Source: M0108 sp937862735
GTDB lineage: Bacteria; Pseudomonadota; Gammaproteobacteria; Chromatiales; Chromatiaceae
Direction of reading: 5' to 3'
NCBI GenBank assembly: GCA_937862735.1
Contig: CALMDH010000328.1
Span: forward strand, 62,001-126,000
DNA length: 64,000 nucleotides
The position numbers were made by a program, and so were the translations under genes. The notes under the pieces were generated by a model. That model had not been told where the DNA came from. It ran no database searches and saw only the letters and a list, made by a program, of their open reading frames with translations. Numbering within the stretch: position 1 is the stretch's first letter; each line of letters starts with the position of its first letter. Positions 62,683-64,000 of the stretch are shown piece after piece.

Positions 62683-64000
62683 ATGTCTGGGCTTTCCCTT
62701 CTCACCACGCTCCGCAAGCTTACCCCCTGGCGGCCAACCGGTAGCGCAGGTAGGACCTACGTCAGGGACGCGGTGCAAAAGGGTGAGCCCCAAGGCCCCC
62801 CGCAAGGACAAGATGCGCTACCACCTGAGCGGGATGAGCGAGAACCCGTCCTGAACTTGGAATCTACAGTGCGTGGCTCCCCCGCTTTGATGGGCGAAGA
62901 GCTGATCAGGGATGAGGTCCCACGCGGCGGCAATCATGGGTCGTCTGAGGGCATTGGTATTGGCATGGGCAGCCCTCCCCTCCAGGTGGCTACGCGGGCT
63001 GGCTCGGTAGCGGTCGAGGAGGCTGTCGCGCCCGATGGTCAGTCAGTGGATGAAGTGGATGGGGCGGCGCTGTCAACCACGGGCCCAGTCCCTCCTCCCC
63101 TGCCGACGGCCGCCGACCGGGTGATCGCTCACCTTCAGGAGAGCGGCCGCTTGAACCACAACGATCTCCAGCGTGCCCGGCGCCTGGCGGAGGAGGGGAG
63201 CGATTCCCTGATCCGCATGCTGGTTCGGCTTGGTCTGGTCTCGGAGCGCGACATGGCCGAGGCCATGGCTGAGGTGCTGGAACTGGAGGTGGTGGAACCG
63301 GAAGCCTTTCCCAGCGAGTTCGTGGCCAGCGAGACCTTGAGTCCGCGCTTCCTCAAGGACAGCAAGGTCCTCCCGCTGCGGGAAGACGAGGGGCAACTGG
63401 AGGTGGCCTTCGCCGATCCCACCGACCGGTTCGTCGTCGAGGTGGTCGCCTTGGCTGCTGGCAAGCCGTTGCTTCAGCGGGTGGGTCTGCCGACCGAGAT
63501 CGAGACGGCCCTGGAGCGGTTGAGCGCGCCGAAGGCGGGGGATCAGGGCGATGATCTCACCGCCGATCTGGGCGAGGTCTCCGAGGACGATATCGAACAT
63601 CTCAAGGACCTGGCCAGCGAGGCGCCGGTCATCCGCCTGGTCAATCAACTGATTCAAAAGGCCGTGGAGTCGCGCGCCTCCGACATCCACATCGAGCCCT
63701 TTGCCGACGAGCTCAAGGTCCGTTACCGGGTGGACGGCATCCTCCACGAGGTGCCCTCCCCCCCGGTTCGCTCCACCGCGGCCATCATCTCGCGCGTCAA
63801 GATCATGGCCAAGCTCAATATCGCCGAGCGCCGTCTGCCTCAGGACGGTCGCATCCCCCTGCGGGTGCAGGGTAAGGAGCTGGACCTGCGCGTCTCCACC
63901 GTGCCGACCATGTTTGGCGAGAGCGTGGTCATGCGCCTGCTGGACAAGGAGAGCGTGCGTTTCGACCTGGATGCCCTGGGCTTCGACGGCGGACCTAGGG
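62683..64000 (+). CDS. Type II secretion ATPase GspE-like (3' end beyond window)
   Basis: The first 439 codons are present. A Pro/Gly/acid-rich extension of about 145 residues precedes an MshEN-like N-terminal domain (about 145-270). The start of the ATPase core follows (SRASDIHIEPF, VRYRVDGILHEV, RLPQDGRIPLRVQG, GESVVMRLLDKESV). The VDGILHEV and VSTVPTMFGESVVMRLL forms favour GspE over PilB, but no neighbouring gsp genes are visible. The Walker A motif lies beyond the edge. The ATG at 62683 follows a GGAG at about 10 nt. Confidence 0.9.
   Translation, partial: MSGLSLLTTLRKLTPWRPTGSAGRTYVRDAVQKGEPQGPPQGQDALPPERDEREPVLNLESTVRGSPALMGEELIRDEVPRGGNHGSSEGIGIGMGSPPLQVATRAGSVAVEEAVAPDGQSVDEVDGAALSTTGPVPPPLPTAADRVIAHLQESGRLNHNDLQRARRLAEEGSDSLIRMLVRLGLVSERDMAEAMAEVLELEVVEPEAFPSEFVASETLSPRFLKDSKVLPLREDEGQLEVAFADPTDRFVVEVVALAAGKPLLQRVGLPTEIETALERLSAPKAGDQGDDLTADLGEVSEDDIEHLKDLASEAPVIRLVNQLIQKAVESRASDIHIEPFADELKVRYRVDGILHEVPSPPVRSTAAIISRVKIMAKLNIAERRLPQDGRIPLRVQGKELDLRVSTVPTMFGESVVMRLLDKESVRFDLDALGFDGGPR

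Overview
The window looks like the replication-origin region of a high-GC gammaproteobacterium. The gene blocks glmS-glmU-atpCDGAHFEBI-parB-parA-rsmG-mnmG, mnmE-yidC-yidD-rnpA-rpmH | dnaA-dnaN-recF-gyrB, plsC-gmhB-glyS-glyQ, glnA-ntrB-ntrC and rhodanese-secB-gpsA are all classic gammaproteobacterial neighbourhoods. The protein sequences and GC-rich codon use suggest Chromatiales (a purple-sulfur-bacterium relative). That last step is inference from family resemblance, not a database result.

Layout. (1) 1-1135, minus strand: the edge of an accessory locus with a phosphoribosyltransferase-fold protein (its C-terminus lies outside the window), a possible 37-aa ORF, and a 55-aa peptide whose N-terminus resembles a lasso-type RiPP leader. 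This is the least ordinary part of the window. (2) 1534-9091: a signalling island with a sigma54 activator that has a degenerate receiver, an HsbA/HsbR-like partner-switching pair, a CxxC membrane protein, a Dnr-like Crp/Fnr regulator and a hybrid histidine kinase. (3) 9210-25096, minus strand: glmS, glmU, a SlyD-like isomerase, the complete nine-gene F1Fo ATP synthase operon with a strong sigma70 promoter and a hairpin terminator, then parB, parA, rsmG and mnmG. (4) 25384-30534, plus strand: MoxR, DUF58, TgpA-type transglutaminase and a LysE-family exporter. (5) 30616-41222: the dnaA region, with rpmH/rnpA/yidD/yidC/mnmE leftward and dnaA/dnaN/recF/gyrB rightward. A perfect DnaA box lies in the rpmH-dnaA gap and two ParB-binding (parS) sites lie inside recF. 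(6) 41283-45646, minus strand: plsC, gmhB, glyS, glyQ. (7) 45647-50492: glnA with an NtrC site and a sigma54 promoter, followed by ntrB and ntrC. (8) 50607-57489: mixed housekeeping genes (endonuclease V, an ODP-type diiron protein, pyrD, trmL, gpsA, secB, rhodanese) ending in an ArsR repressor whose two cysteines have the spacing of persulfide sensors. (9) 57732-64000, plus strand: EnvC-like protein, S41 protease, DJ-1-family protein, an MraY/WecA-family transferase and the first 439 codons of a GspE-type ATPase.

How they fit together. ParA, ParB and the parS sites next to dnaA form an origin-segregation module. YidC with YidD, MnmE with MnmG, and the atp genes are ancestral origin-linked housekeeping functions. 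The nitrogen genes form a self-contained loop: NtrB/NtrC are expected to act on the sigma54 promoter upstream of glnA. No rRNA, tRNA, CRISPR array, transposase or phage gene was recognised.
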